Assembly (NCBI GenBank): GCA_017649635.1
Contig: JAGCGM010000136.1
Span: 18,644 to 82,643 of the forward strand
Direction: 5' to 3'
Origin: Paludibacteraceae bacterium
GTDB lineage: Bacteria > Bacteroidota > Bacteroidia > Bacteroidales > Paludibacteraceae
Length of the DNA stretch: 64,000 nt
In this document: positions 33,865-45,300 of the stretch, piece by piece
Layout of the letters: the number at the start of each line of letters is the position of its first letter
Numbering within the stretch: position 1 is the first letter of the stretch
Program-made: the position numbers and the translations under genes
Notes under the pieces: model-generated
Told to the model about the DNA's origin: nothing
The model's database searches: none
The model's input: the letters and a program-made list of their open reading frames with translations, nothing else

Positions 33865-34507
33865 TTTTTAACGCATTATCGAGTTTTAACATATCATTAT
33901 CAGAAAAAGAGTAGTAGCTATCTCCGGCAACTATGATGTGATCCAGGAATTGAATCTCCAACAAAGCGCACGCGTCCACGAAACGATTCGTGAGCTTCTT
34001 GTCCAGCTCGCTGGGCGCACACGTCCCGCTCGGGTGATTGTGGGCAACCATAATAGAGGTACACTTCTTCGTCTCCATAGCCGTCTTAATTATCAGTCTA
34101 ATATCCACGACGGTGCAGGATGACCCGCCCCGGGCATGGCAGAATTTGCGTAACGGACGATTCCTCGCGTCCAACAGCACCACCCAAAACTCCTCCTGCG
34201 TGAGATTCTGCAGGTGAGGAGCCAAGAACTTATACAAATCCTCGCTTTCCAACAACTGCGCCACCTTCACTTGCCTGGAACGTCTGAAAAGAGTGTACAT
34301 GGCCTTTATCTTCATAGCGGTCGCACGCCCCATACCACCTATATTCAGATTCATCAGTCCGTCCACCGAACATTCTCCCTGCTCGAAGTAACGCAACATG
34401 GCTTCCCCGCCCTCCCTACTTCCTGTCACCACCGTGAACAGGTCAAGGTCGGATAGGGTCTGCCACCCGTACATCTCGGCACTTTCGATCAAATTAGTTG
34501 GTTCCAT
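33839..34507 (-). CDS. radC: RadC-family JAB domain protein
   Basis: 222 residues. The N-terminal helix-hairpin-helix region (GGMGRATAMKIKAMYTLFRR) is followed by the RadC JAB domain with VLLDARNRPL, then the metal motif AHNHPSGTCAPSELD. Family members are widespread on mobile elements; a role in DNA repair or transfer is supposed but not settled. The start follows the leader TAACATTAAAAATTAAGGAAC. It opens a small operon with the two 81-aa genes. Confidence 0.9.
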   Translation of the reverse strand: MEPTNLIESAEMYGWQTLSDLDLFTVVTGSREGGEAMLRYFEQGECSVDGLMNLNIGGMGRATAMKIKAMYTLFRRSRQVKVAQLLESEDLYKFLAPHLQNLTQEEFWVVLLDARNRPLRKFCHARGGSSCTVVDIRLIIKTAMETKKCTSIMVAHNHPSGTCAPSELDKKLTNRFVDACALLEIQFLDHIIVAGDSYYSFSDNDMLKLDNALKNGYSICKL

Positions 34508-34622
34508 GTTCCTTAATTTTTAATGTTAGTATTCCGTTTCTTTAACACTATAAATTTACTAATAATCAGATGGTTACGGAAATACAAAAGGGGAAAAGAG
34601 GGTCAAAAACACATGATTTCCG

Positions 34623-34639
34623 ACTCCTCCCCTCCCTAA
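34623..34639 (-). repeat. Dispersed G-rich motif, copy 7 (reverse)
   Basis: Reverse complement TTAGGGAGGGGAGGAGT between radC and the candidate RNA promoter at 34681; one of two copies on the minus strand. Confidence 0.7.
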
Positions 34640-34680
34640 AAATCCAAGAATGGAACAGGGTGATGGTTACGATTTTTTCA

Positions 34681-34688
34681 TACCTTTG
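34681..34688 (+). promoter_or_regulatory. -7 element of candidate small RNA
   Basis: TACCTTTG, exact TAnnTTTG. No good TTTG stands 19-21 bp upstream, so the promoter is incomplete by consensus. A terminator ends 89 bp downstream and no frame lies between. Confidence 0.5.
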
Positions 34689-34694
34689 TGGATG

Positions 34695-34777
34695 TTTCTT
34701 TAACGCCACTTGTGAAAGTGGTCTGAAGATTTTAATGTTAGATGGGAGCCAAACGCAAGTGTGGCTCCTTTTTTTTT
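34695..34777 (+). ncRNA. Candidate regulatory RNA complementary to plasmid gene leaders (D)
   Basis: About 83 nt. A 5' hairpin (CCACTT, GTGA, AAGTGG) at 34706-34721, then 22 unpaired bases (34722-34743: TCTGAAGATTTTAATGTTAG and two more), then a strong terminator (GGAGCCA paired with TGGCTCC) and nine T residues. The unpaired part is the exact complement of the shared leader TCTAACATTAAAAT; for the gene at 57562 the match extends to about 20 of 21 bases (TCTAACATTAAAAT, one base, TTCAGA). This is standard antisense-RNA architecture. The alternative is a relic leader on the minus strand. Confidence 0.5.
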
Positions 34778-36251
34778 ACACGCGTCTTCCGACGTTCTTC
34801 CTATTATCCTCCCGCATCAGCGGTTCTTTCTTTTCCTCCACGTCCGTCAGGCGGTCCTTGATGGACATGACCACATCCGCGATGTGGCCGACGGCCTTGG
34901 TCTGCAACGAGAGGGAGGAGAACTTCTCCCGGAAAAGGTCGTAGGACATCTCCTTGCCTATCTTCATCGCCTTTATCTTGGCGTTGATGGAGGAAAGGAG
35001 CTTCAGATCGTCGTTCCAGTCCTTCGTCATCGCTTTTTCTTTGACGATGTTCCGTACCAAATCGGAATTGATGATCATGGAGGTGAAGGCGTCGTCTGCG
35101 AACATATCGTCCCTCGGACGGGATATGATGATGGTCTTGTGCTCATCATCGGGGATAACCTCCATGTTCTCCGATTTGGGATGTTTCAGGCAAACATCCT
35201 TGAATCCTTCGTACAGATCCTCCCGCACGGTTATCATATGCGCCTTCATATCCTCCCGCTTGGCGGGATACTCGCTTATGAAGCATTTGGCCTTGTCCTT
35301 CCCCTTGCTCTCCGCCGCGGCGCATATCAGCATCAAATCATAATGACTGCCCCGCACGTCATTGTCCGCCCCAAGCATCAATTTGAAGTCGGGCGTGAAG
35401 CGGTTCACGTTGTCACGCAACAACTGCATGATGACATCCGTCTGAGCGGGCAAAAGATTGCCCTGGTGCGATATATAAAGCGTGTTCGGATTCTTCCGTA
35501 GCTCGAAATGTGCCATGCAGTCGAACTCGCTTTCGGCTATGAATACCCTTTCTATTCTGTCCGGTATGTTGGAATACCATACCGTCCTATCGTGCTCCGA
35601 GTTCGCCATCATCATGGATCCGCATTTGCATCTATGTTGATTGAAGTAACGGATGTTGACGCCTCCCAGTGTTCCGTCCGCACGGAAACACGGGAAAGCT
35701 AGGTCGGAGCCTCTTCTTCGTGAATCTATCTCCTTGTTGCAGTTGAAAAATCTGTCTTTAAATAATGGATGCTCCAACGTCTCCTTGGATATCTTTCTCT
35801 TCTGCGTCAGCAGGGTCGTATTGATGGCCTTCTTCATGAACATGACGCCCGTCGGGTAATCGAACGGTTCGTCCAGCTTCTTAACAGGTATCTTCTCCTG
35901 GAACGTCTGTTTCTCATCGTCGGGCAGTCTGAGGTACTCGCGCAGAACGGAGGCCACCGCCTCGTTCTCCTTGAATGAACCGCGCGGAGCCACGATGGTG
36001 CCGTCCTTGATGCGGTTCTTGACGAAGGCGTAGAGACTGCCTCCGTCCGTATCGTCATGCAGGTTGGAGTAGTGCTGCTGACCGGGATACCTCTTCGAGG
36101 GCGATACGCATATCCTAAGCCCGTTCTCGTGGTCATAGACTGTGCCGCCCCTGTACGACTTCGAATCGTTCTTGACGAAGCCGTACTTGATCGCGATTTC
36201 CTCTATCGTGATCTTGTCGCACATTTCCCTTATCGATATACTTTTTTCCAT
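34776..36251 (-). CDS. Toprim-domain DNA primase (plasmid type)
   Basis: 491 residues. The N-terminal part (CDKITIEEIAIKYGF, then GLRICVSPSKRYPGQQHYSN) matches the primase-associated DUF3991-type domain. The middle holds a Toprim domain: RVFIAESEFDCMAHF with the acidic residue, YISHQGNL, and LMLGADNDVRGSHYDL with the DxD. Such primases start lagging strands or prime transferred ssDNA. No zinc-binding CHC2 motif is apparent, but HRCKCGSM at the centre is cysteine-rich. It follows the giant polyvalent gene, with a hairpin between. Confidence 0.85.
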   Translation of the reverse strand: MEKSISIREMCDKITIEEIAIKYGFVKNDSKSYRGGTVYDHENGLRICVSPSKRYPGQQHYSNLHDDTDGGSLYAFVKNRIKDGTIVAPRGSFKENEAVASVLREYLRLPDDEKQTFQEKIPVKKLDEPFDYPTGVMFMKKAINTTLLTQKRKISKETLEHPLFKDRFFNCNKEIDSRRRGSDLAFPCFRADGTLGGVNIRYFNQHRCKCGSMMMANSEHDRTVWYSNIPDRIERVFIAESEFDCMAHFELRKNPNTLYISHQGNLLPAQTDVIMQLLRDNVNRFTPDFKLMLGADNDVRGSHYDLMLICAAAESKGKDKAKCFISEYPAKREDMKAHMITVREDLYEGFKDVCLKHPKSENMEVIPDDEHKTIIISRPRDDMFADDAFTSMIINSDLVRNIVKEKAMTKDWNDDLKLLSSINAKIKAMKIGKEMSYDLFREKFSSLSLQTKAVGHIADVVMSIKDRLTDVEEKKEPLMREDNRKNVGRRV

Positions 36252-36264
36252 CTTTGCGGGTGTA

Positions 36265-36288
36265 GGGGGAAGCCTAATGACTTCCCCC
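36265..36288 (-). promoter_or_regulatory. Intercistronic hairpin before the primase gene
   Basis: GGGGGAAG pairs with CTTCCCCC around an 8-nt loop between the end of the giant ORF and the primase start. It is similar in position and style to the hairpins at 6720, 7329, 13846 and 14098. Confidence 0.6.
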
Positions 36289-36304
36289 GTGGATTACCGG
36301 TTAA

Positions 36305-39300
36305 TTAAATCTTTCTACCCTGTTTTTGCGTCTCTTCCTGCGCATCCTCCTCAGGGGCGTTCTTCGCGGCGCTCTCCTTGATTTTGTTCGCCTTCTTCTC
36401 CATGTAGTCGGAGACAACCTCCTTGAAGAGTTCGAACTGGCTCGGAGCGTTCTTGTAGGTCTCCAAATCGACCTTAGGTGTTATCTTCTCCCATGAATTG
36501 ACCTCCATCTTGGCGTATATGGAGCTATAATGCTCGCTTACGGCCGATATGGTGACGTTGGTGTTGTATGGTCTCTTCGGGTCTATTTTGGCGTTCTTAT
36601 CGCCGCTCTGGCTTTGCAGGTACTTCTCGACTTCCTGCGTCCGGTTCTCCGTGACGTACTTGTTCACGTTGAGCGCCACCTTGTTCGTGAGTCCGTCGAT
36701 GCGGAGCGCTATGGTGCCGTTCTTGTCGTCCAAGGTAGGCAGCTTTACAAGGTCCTCCTTGCGGATTGTGAGCACCCTTTCGGTGTTGGCGTAAGGCTGT
36801 CCGTTCTTGTAGGTCTTCGGGTCGGCTACCAACAGGAGGTTAGGCACCCTCCTACCCTGCTCGTTCACCAGCTGACCCTGCTCGTTGAGCTGGAGCTTGT
36901 TGGCCGTAAGGTACTTCTCGTCCGTGCGCTTGGTGCAGATCGCCAGCTTGACGTTGCCGAACGCGTCCGCTTCCGGCAGTTCCTTCAACGCCTTGGAGGA
37001 TAAAGCGACGTATATGTCCTCGACGGTTTTCGCGAAGGATGTGCCGTCCTTCTTGCGGATATTGACCTCGCGTGAGTTGGTGATGCAATCCCCCATGTCC
37101 TTGTTGTCGTAACGGATGGCCGGCACTTCATCCAGGTTCTGCTTCGTCTTGACGATGCGGTCGAAGCTGTTCACCACCTTGAACCTGCCCCTGATCATCA
37201 TGTCCTCGTCCTTGAGCTCCTTGTCCTTCAACAGGGCGGACTTATTGTTCAGTTTGATGCCGGTTTCGCCCGAATAGGAGCCGACAGACATCGGAATGGC
37301 CTCCTTGGCCGTGTCTATGCCCGCTTTTTCGGCCTTGGCCTTCAGGTCCTGAAGACTTACCTGGAACTCCATCAACGCGGCCGCATCGGCGAATTTGACG
37401 GTCTTGCCGTTCACCGTGGCGTCCTCGCCGTGTCTCTTGACTATCACCTGAAGCGGGCTCTGGTTCTCCTTGGCCTGTTTGTTCTTTATGATGGCGAAGG
37501 AGAGGAAATCCTCACCGGATTGCGTCTTCCTCGCCCTCATCTTGTCCATCTTCTGTTCGATCGCGTTCAGGTCGAGCTGGATGCGGAACTTAGGGACGAT
37601 GAGTTCAAGCTGATTGCCCTGCGTGTCCTTGACACCCGCATACTGGGCATATCCCACCTTGACGAGTTCGGGGAGTTTGTTGCCCGTCTCCTGTTTCTGT
37701 TCCGCAGGCTTCTTTTCCTCCACTTTCTCCTTCTTCTCTACCTGTTTCTTCTCTACCTGTTTCTTTGTTTGCTCTACCTGTGCGGTTTGCTCCGCCTTGG
37801 CCGGTTTCTGTTCCTTCTTCCCCTCCGCCTTGCCGGGTTCCTCTTTCCCCGGGTTCCCCTTCTTCTGTCCTTCCTTCACTTCCGCCTTGGCGGTCTTCTT
37901 GCCGTCACCGTTCACAGTGGCGGCTATCTCATCATATTTATCATCGCCGAGATGCATCCTCAGATTGAACTCCGTATTGCCGTTCAGGCGCTTCTGTAGC
38001 TTCTGGACGTTACCGATGTACTCCTTCACCTCCTTATTGCCTTCGGAGGATGGCTTCATGCGGTCGATCTCCTCCTGCATCTTCTTCTTCATCTTCTCCA
38101 CGTCCGTGACGCTGCCTTCCATCAGGGAAAGCTCATAATCGACATTTTCCCTTAACTCCATCCTCGTTTCGAGGTCGTCCAGGCTGATTTCCTGGGCGGT
38201 GACAAACCGCTGGAAATCCTCCAGGGTCTTGTCCATTTTGTCTTTTGTAATCTCCATAGTATCTTCTTTTTTGGGTTTAACATATTCCGCCACTGGTTCG
38301 GAGGCGATGTTGTCGTCCCGTTCCACTTTGTTTCCCTTATCGTATCTTTTTTCCTCCTTCGGGAATGCTTTGTCGATTTCCTTCTCCGCCAACTCCCAGT
38401 TCTGGTCGTAAAGGGCTTCATTCAACGAGTAGTGGCCGATGGTTTTAAAATGTGCGGTCACATAATACATCTTCTTGTAGTCCACGTCCTTCACCGCATC
38501 CTTGAAGTCCGATACGAGTTTCTCCATCTCCTCCCGCGTGATGTTCTCTCCCGTCTTCTCTATCTTTTCCTGCACTTCCTCATAGATTTTTTTCCGTTCA
38601 TCCATCGGTATATGGTACATGATGTTGTTGGAATCGGTGTTCACGGCCAGATTTTTAGGCTTATCCCATCCTAGGTCATGTAATTGCTCCTTCACATCCT
38701 CCCTTTCGAGTAATTCGGGGAACTCGTTATTCATATATTCGACGAACTCTTCCAGTGAATAGCGTTCCGATTGTCTGATGTCGACGCCGTTCAGTTGCAA
38801 CGTGTATTTGTCGCTGGAGAAATCCCAGAGGATTCTCACATCCATCTTATCGTCTAATTCTTCTTCCATAGTATCTCCATTTTTAAGTTTATATTCCGCT
38901 GTCGGTTCGGAGGCGATGCCGCCTCCTTGATTCTCCTTATCCTCCGCAGTCTCATAGCCTTTCTTCGGGACTTCCTCCGCCGCCATGGCCGGAAGCTCCG
39001 GCTCCGTTTCGGCCTCCGTCTCCATGTCGGCGTATTTATAGTCCGGCATGTTGTCCAGACTGTAGTACTTGTCGTATGACGTGATGGCTTCCCCATCCTC
39101 CGGATTAGGGAATCCGAGTTCCCTCCACGTGATGATGTTGGTGTTCATCTGCTTCACTTCCTCGCCTTCCTCGGCTTCGCTCTCCTCGGAGGAGGTATTG
39201 CGCAGCTCGTCCAGTCTCTTCGAGTCGGCTTCGAGTTTCCTCTTCTCCGCCTCGGCGCTTGCGTGGAACATATCCTTTATTTGGTCATAGGAGGTGACGA

Positions 39301-42300
39301 TGTCCACCAGGCGCATGTTGTCCCTTGTCAGGCGTGCGCCGAATCCGTCACTCATGTTGTCGAGATAGGCGACGACCACATTGGCGTTCATCGCCATGTT
39401 GATGACCTTATCCACATCCTTCTCCTCGATTAGAAGGATGTCGTAGTCGGAATGGTTATCCCTCTCCTCCTTGACGTCCTCACCGATTTTCACTGCCAAA
39501 TCGCCGAGCGGATGCCTCATGTTAACGGCATAGGCCTTCATCTTGTCGACATCCCTTACAAGGAGGAGCCTTTCGCCGTCCATCGTGTTTTCGAGTGTGT
39601 TGATGACGCTCTTCACCTCGTCGTCCAGGTTGTCCTGTTTGAGCACACCCGACAGGATGGCGATGTCGGATCTCATCCTCTCCATCTCCTCCTGCTTAGG
39701 GAAGACCTCGTTCTTCTTCTGCTGCAGGAGCAGGTTCTGTATGGTGGACTCGATGTCGTCCAGTTTGGTCGTGATCGATTTCTTCCTCTCGCCCACCGAC
39801 AGGCACAGGTTGTTCATGACCCTTCCCATGCTTTCGGCGTCCTGATGGAAGGTCTTGGTGTCGATGTTCTTCACGAGGGCGAGGTTCTTTTTCTCCTTCT
39901 CCGTGAGGTCCGAGTCATATAATTTGGTTATCTCGACGGTGTAGCCGTCTTTCTTGCTGCCCTGCAGCATGGCTGTCAGGCCGTAGGCCTCGAACTTCTT
40001 GCTGAGGAACGCCTTGGATTCGATGGACCTGGCAATCTCCTCGATCATGGCGCGCCCAAGTTCCTTGGACGTGATGTACATGGTTCCGTCGAACTTCACC
40101 CTGAAAGGGTATTTGCCCTGTTCGTCCTTCGTGAATCCCTTGTCCGAAAGCGCGCGGGCGAGACGGTCGATGACGTATCTCTGGCCTATGTACTCCTCCT
40201 TGGTCATCTGCGCCAATTGGAGGTTACGGTTGATGTTGTATTTATATGACTCGAATCCTTTCTTCTCCGACGCGAGCATCTGGTATTGCTTGGTGAGCTT
40301 GTTCAGCACCATCGTGGTATTGTCGCCCGTGGCGGAGGCGAGCAGTTCCTGGAATATCTCCGATTCCAGTTCCGTGTCGCTCTTCCCCTCGTCGAAGCGG
40401 TTGCCCTTGAAGTTGGAGTCGGTGATCTGCTCTATCATCCGTTGTTTGGCGAAGATGAGCCCGTACTTCTTGGCGTCCGTGGAACGTTCCTTGACATATA
40501 GGTAGACGGGCACGTTGTTGTCGAGGAACTGCTTCGCGAACTCGTTGCCCTGCCGGGCCACCCTGCCCGTCTTCTGTATCATGCCGCTCGGTGTCCAGTT
40601 CACATCGAGCATATGGGCGGCGCAGGCTCTCTTCTGCACGTTGACGCCCGTACCGAGCTTCTGAGTCGAGCCGAGCACGACGCGGACATCGCCGTCGTTG
40701 ACCCTATCGAAGAAGGAGGCGCGGTCCTTCTCCTTGACGGTATTGATATCCACTATCTCCCTGGCCGGTATGTCGTAGCGCCGGGATAGGATATTCTTGA
40801 TGTCGGAGTAGAGGTTGTAGTCGCCGTTCTGGTAGCTGTCCGAGAAGATGAGCTGCGTACCCTTGGCGAACTGCGTCTCCCTGTATATCCTGGCCACATT
40901 CTTGGCCACGTAGTCGACCTTGTTATGTATCGTGCCGTATGTCTCGTCGTCGAGACCGAGCATCTTATGCGTGAGGGAGGCTTTCGTGCCCTTGGAAAGG
41001 GTCACGAGTGATCTGGCCGAAAAACTCTTTTCGGTCAGATGGACGTCGAGGACCTCGGAATGGCCGATGTCCATGATATTCTTCAGCTCCTCGAAGATGG
41101 CCGCGTCGACCTTGCTGTCGAACGGCACGATGACCTGCCTGTAGAGCGCCTTCGGCTTGTCCACCACTAGCTTCTTCTCGATGAGGTCCTTCTCCGTGAT
41201 GACATCGGCGAAGCCCCTGTATGCGGTGAGCAGCGGTTGCAGGTTGATGAAGCTCCGGAACCTCTCGACGAGTTTGGATCTACCCAGTTCGTCGGGTTCC
41301 CAGTCGCTCTGCCTTTGTGCGAAAACGTCCGCCCATTTGTCGAAGCAGTTGATTCCCTGCTTCTTGAGTATGTTCGGCACGAGATAGACCTGCCAGTTGT
41401 AGAGTTCGGCCAACGAGTTGGATATCGGCGTGCCGGTGGCGAAGATGACGCCCTTGTCGCCTCCGTTCTTCTCCTGTATGTCCCGCACCGCCATGAAGAG
41501 GTGGCTGGCGCGCTTGGAGTTGCTGTCGGCGTTGATGCCCTTCACCTTGTCGTGCGACGTCTGGAAGAGCAGGTTCTTGAAAAGATGCGCCTCGTCCACG
41601 GCCAAGTTATCGAAACCGAGCTCCGTCCAGGATATCTCATCCTTGGAGAGCTTCTCGTTCTCGTTCTCAAGCTCGTTGCGCAGGTTCTCCTCCATCTTGT
41701 CGAGCTTCTTGCGTTCGGCCGGGGAGAGCCCACCAGTCTCCTCCCTCGCCTTGAGTTCCCTGATGGTCTCTATCTGCCATGCCACGAACATCTCGCGGAA
41801 ACGGTCCTCGTGCTTGATCTTGTTGAACTGGTCGTGCGTCAGTATCACGATGTCCGCGTCTGAATGCTTGATGCGGTTCAGGAAGATATTCCTGTTCTCC
41901 TTGTCGAAATCCTTTTCGCCGGGATAGAGTATCTTGGCGTCAGGATACGCGTTCTGTATCTCGCCGGCTATCTGCGAGGCGTTGGCCTTCATGGTCAGAA
42001 GGCAGCACTTGGTCGCGATGCCGAGCCGTATGCGCTCCATCATGGTCATGCCCATCGCGAGCGTTTTGCCCGCTCCCACGGCGTGGTGCATGAGCAGGTC
42101 GTTGTTGGTGAGTCCCCTCGCCACAACGTTCTTCTGGTGCTCCCTCGGTGTCTTGGTGCAACCTTCGAGCGAGACGCGCATATTGTCCCAGTTGGTCGCT
42201 ACATACTGGTTGAAGCGTCTGTTGAAGTTGTCCTCTATGTCGTCCATGTAACCTTGCGAAGCCTTGGTGTGCACCCACGTCTCGAACATCTCCCTAATCT

Positions 42301-45300
42301 CCCTCACCTTCGTGTTGGCGATCAGCGTGAGGGACTCGTTGACGATCGAGTTGCCGTCCTCGTCCTTGTCGGTCACCTTGATGTGCGAGTCGTTGAACGC
42401 CGCGTCTATGATCCTGCGGGCGTTGCAGTCGGGACGGCGCACGTCGTAGCTGCGGAGCAGGTTCTGCTCCTTCTGCGTGAAGGAGATGTTCCATGAGTGG
42501 TTCTCGTTGTAGCTGATGTCGCATTTCATCCTCCTGAGTTCGGATTGCGAGGTCACGTTCATGAGCTCCGTCATGATGAAGTTCTGGTAGGCGGCCACCG
42601 GAACGATGTCCGTTCCCATGTTGATGATGATCTCATCGATGCCTATCCTCTTCGGAAGCACCTTTTCGAGGGCTTCCACGTTCTTATTATAGGTGTCGTC
42701 ACCAATGGCGGCCAGACGGGCGGCGTCGAGTTTGTCGCCTATATGTCCGCTCAGGTATATGTTGTAGAGTTCGTATCGCTCCGTCTCCGGGTTCTTGAAT
42801 ATGAGTCCGTCGCATTTTTCGAGCCAGTCCTCCCCCAGCCTATTACGCAGGAAGGCGGTGTCGATTCTTCCGTTCTTGGCGAAGGAGTGGAACACGAGGT
42901 CGGATGGATCGTTGGATTCGATGTCGGATGGCGCCCGGTTGATGGTCCTGTGCCTGAATATGTCCGATTTGGTTATGATGAGCTCCGTCTTATTCTTGCC
43001 TGTGAGGTTCTCCCTCTTCTTGCAGTTCTCCAGGGCGAGCATCTTGATGAAATCGGGTTTGTCGTCGCTAAGGCGACGGCGCACCCTGTCCTCATTGAGG
43101 CTGCCGTACTTGAAGACGAAGCTGTCGTATGTCGTGTTAAGGTCCTGTCTTAGCTGCTCGGCGTTCGGATAGTCGTTGATGTCCGCCTTGATGAGGTCGT
43201 TGTAGACCTTCTTCAAAGCGACATAATCGGCGCATATCCGCTCGTTCATATCGAGGACGGGTTTCTCCTCCGTCTCCTCGACTTCATGCGCCTGAAGGGC
43301 TTCTATGTCGTTCTTCTGTTTATAGTCGGTTATGATATGGCGGATGAGCTCCTCCGCCTTGGTGGCGATCTCGTCCAAGCCCAGCTCGCTGTTGTATGTC
43401 ACGCCACGGAAGGCCTCCTCGGGATGGCCGATGATGTTCTCCGGGTGGTTGACGAAGTATTCGTTCACCTTATAGCTTACCGTGTCGTTCTCCTCAAGCG
43501 TCCGCACGGTTGTCTTGACGAACGCCTCGGAGTGGCTTTTCCTCTCCCCTTCCCTCTTCTTCTGGAAGATGAGGAAGTCGGTGTTGACCGCGGTGTCCGG
43601 GAAGATTCCGGACGGGAACCTGACCGCGCCGACGAAGTTCATCTTCTCCTGCATCAGTTCCCGGTTCTCCTCGTACTTGGACGCGTTCAGGAAGCTTGTC
43701 GTGGATAGGCAGACCATCAGGCCGCCCGGCTGTGTCTGCTCCATCATCTTGAGCGGGAAGTAGCCCGTGAGGTTGTTGAGCGCCCTCACGTAGCGCTTGT
43801 CGGGACTGTTGTTGAATTTCTTGTCGGCCACTTTGAGTCCGTCCACGAACGGCATGTTCGTGAGCGTGACGGTGTAGCGTCCCACCTCGGCGTTCTCGAT
43901 CCTCGACAGGATGACGTTGGCCGAAGGGTTGAGCATCTTATTAATGAGTCCCGTCACGATGTTCGGCTCGACGCAGGTGACGTCGAAGCCGGATATGAGG
44001 TCACGTTCGAAGGAGTGCAGCATGTTGCCTGTTCCCGCGGACGGTTCGAGCAGTTTACCTTCCTTGACACCGAACTCGCCCAGGATGACTCCTCCGAGCC
44101 GGGCTACCTGTTTCGGTGTCCAGTAGTCGTACTTCCCTTCGGATATGAACGAACCTATGAGGTATTTGGTCACCGTCAAACTGAAGGTGCTCTCATAGTT
44201 GCCCCAAGGGATCGGCTTGCCGCCAATGTCCGTCTTCTCGTTGAAGCCGTAGAGGTTGATCGAGCCCGCCATGTAGGCTTTGTGCAGCGCTTTGGTGAGT
44301 TTGAAGACGGCACCGTCGATGTCCACATCGGTGTTCTTCTCGTCCGTCTGGTTCTTCACGCCGTTCTTCGCCTCCGCTATCTCCTCGTCGGAGATGAGCC
44401 CATCCTTTTTCATCTCTTCGAAGGTGCCCTCCGCCATGCGTCTGTAGTTCCAGTCGAGCAGACGGGAGTGCTGCACCACGAATCTGATCGTGAGACCGCC
44501 GAATCCCGTGAAGCGTTTCAGCGTCTCCTGTTCCTGTTTGGTCGGTTGGATGCCGCCCCGCTCGATGATGTCGGCGAGCGTGGCGATCGCCTTCACGTTC
44601 GCCTTGAACGCGGCGAGCGTGCCGGCTTTCGGTACCTGCACGTCATGTTCGGAGTCGATGTAGGCGTCCTCGTTGAAGATGGTACGCTCCGTTGGCGCGT
44701 CAGCGTCTTCTACAACGTCTTGACGTGTTCTATCACCATCTCCCTGATGGTCGACTCCGCTTGTGATTCGGGCATCCACTTCTCCATTTCGGCGCGCCGG
44801 CGCCGGAAGGTCGTCGACTCCTCCACGCACCATAGCAGGTCGTAGGTCTTCGTCAGTTCCGGACGGAGTTCCGCCAAGGCTATGTACATCGTCTCGGCTT
44901 CGTCCGGGATGAGCGCCTCCTTGGCCACTATCGACGCCACCTCCGTCAGACGGAGTTGTTCGTCCTCCTCCTCGTCCCACCCGTCGAGGTCCTTCAGAAA
45001 GAGCTCCGTTATCTCCGTCATCTCCTTTCTCACTTGCGCGGGGGTAAGATTCGGTCGCCTGCGGAGAAGGGACCATATCTGGTTCTCCCCTATCAGCTCC
45101 AGTGTCCTGCGGCTTTCGTTCACCGCCCTCATTATCGTGCTGAAGCCCGCCATCTCCTTGGCCAGCTCCTGGCCGTATGTCTTGGACTTCAGTTCCATTA
45201 TCCTTTCTTCGTCCATGGTCGTTATTTTTTAAGTTGTTATTCCTTTTATTATCGTCATTCCCCTCTTCGGCGAATTGCAGCAGTAACTGTGAAGGGTTCT

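Noticed and set aside
33307-33936. 209-aa plus-strand frame
   Set aside because: It crosses three minus-strand genes that have leaders and good codon use; shadow frame.
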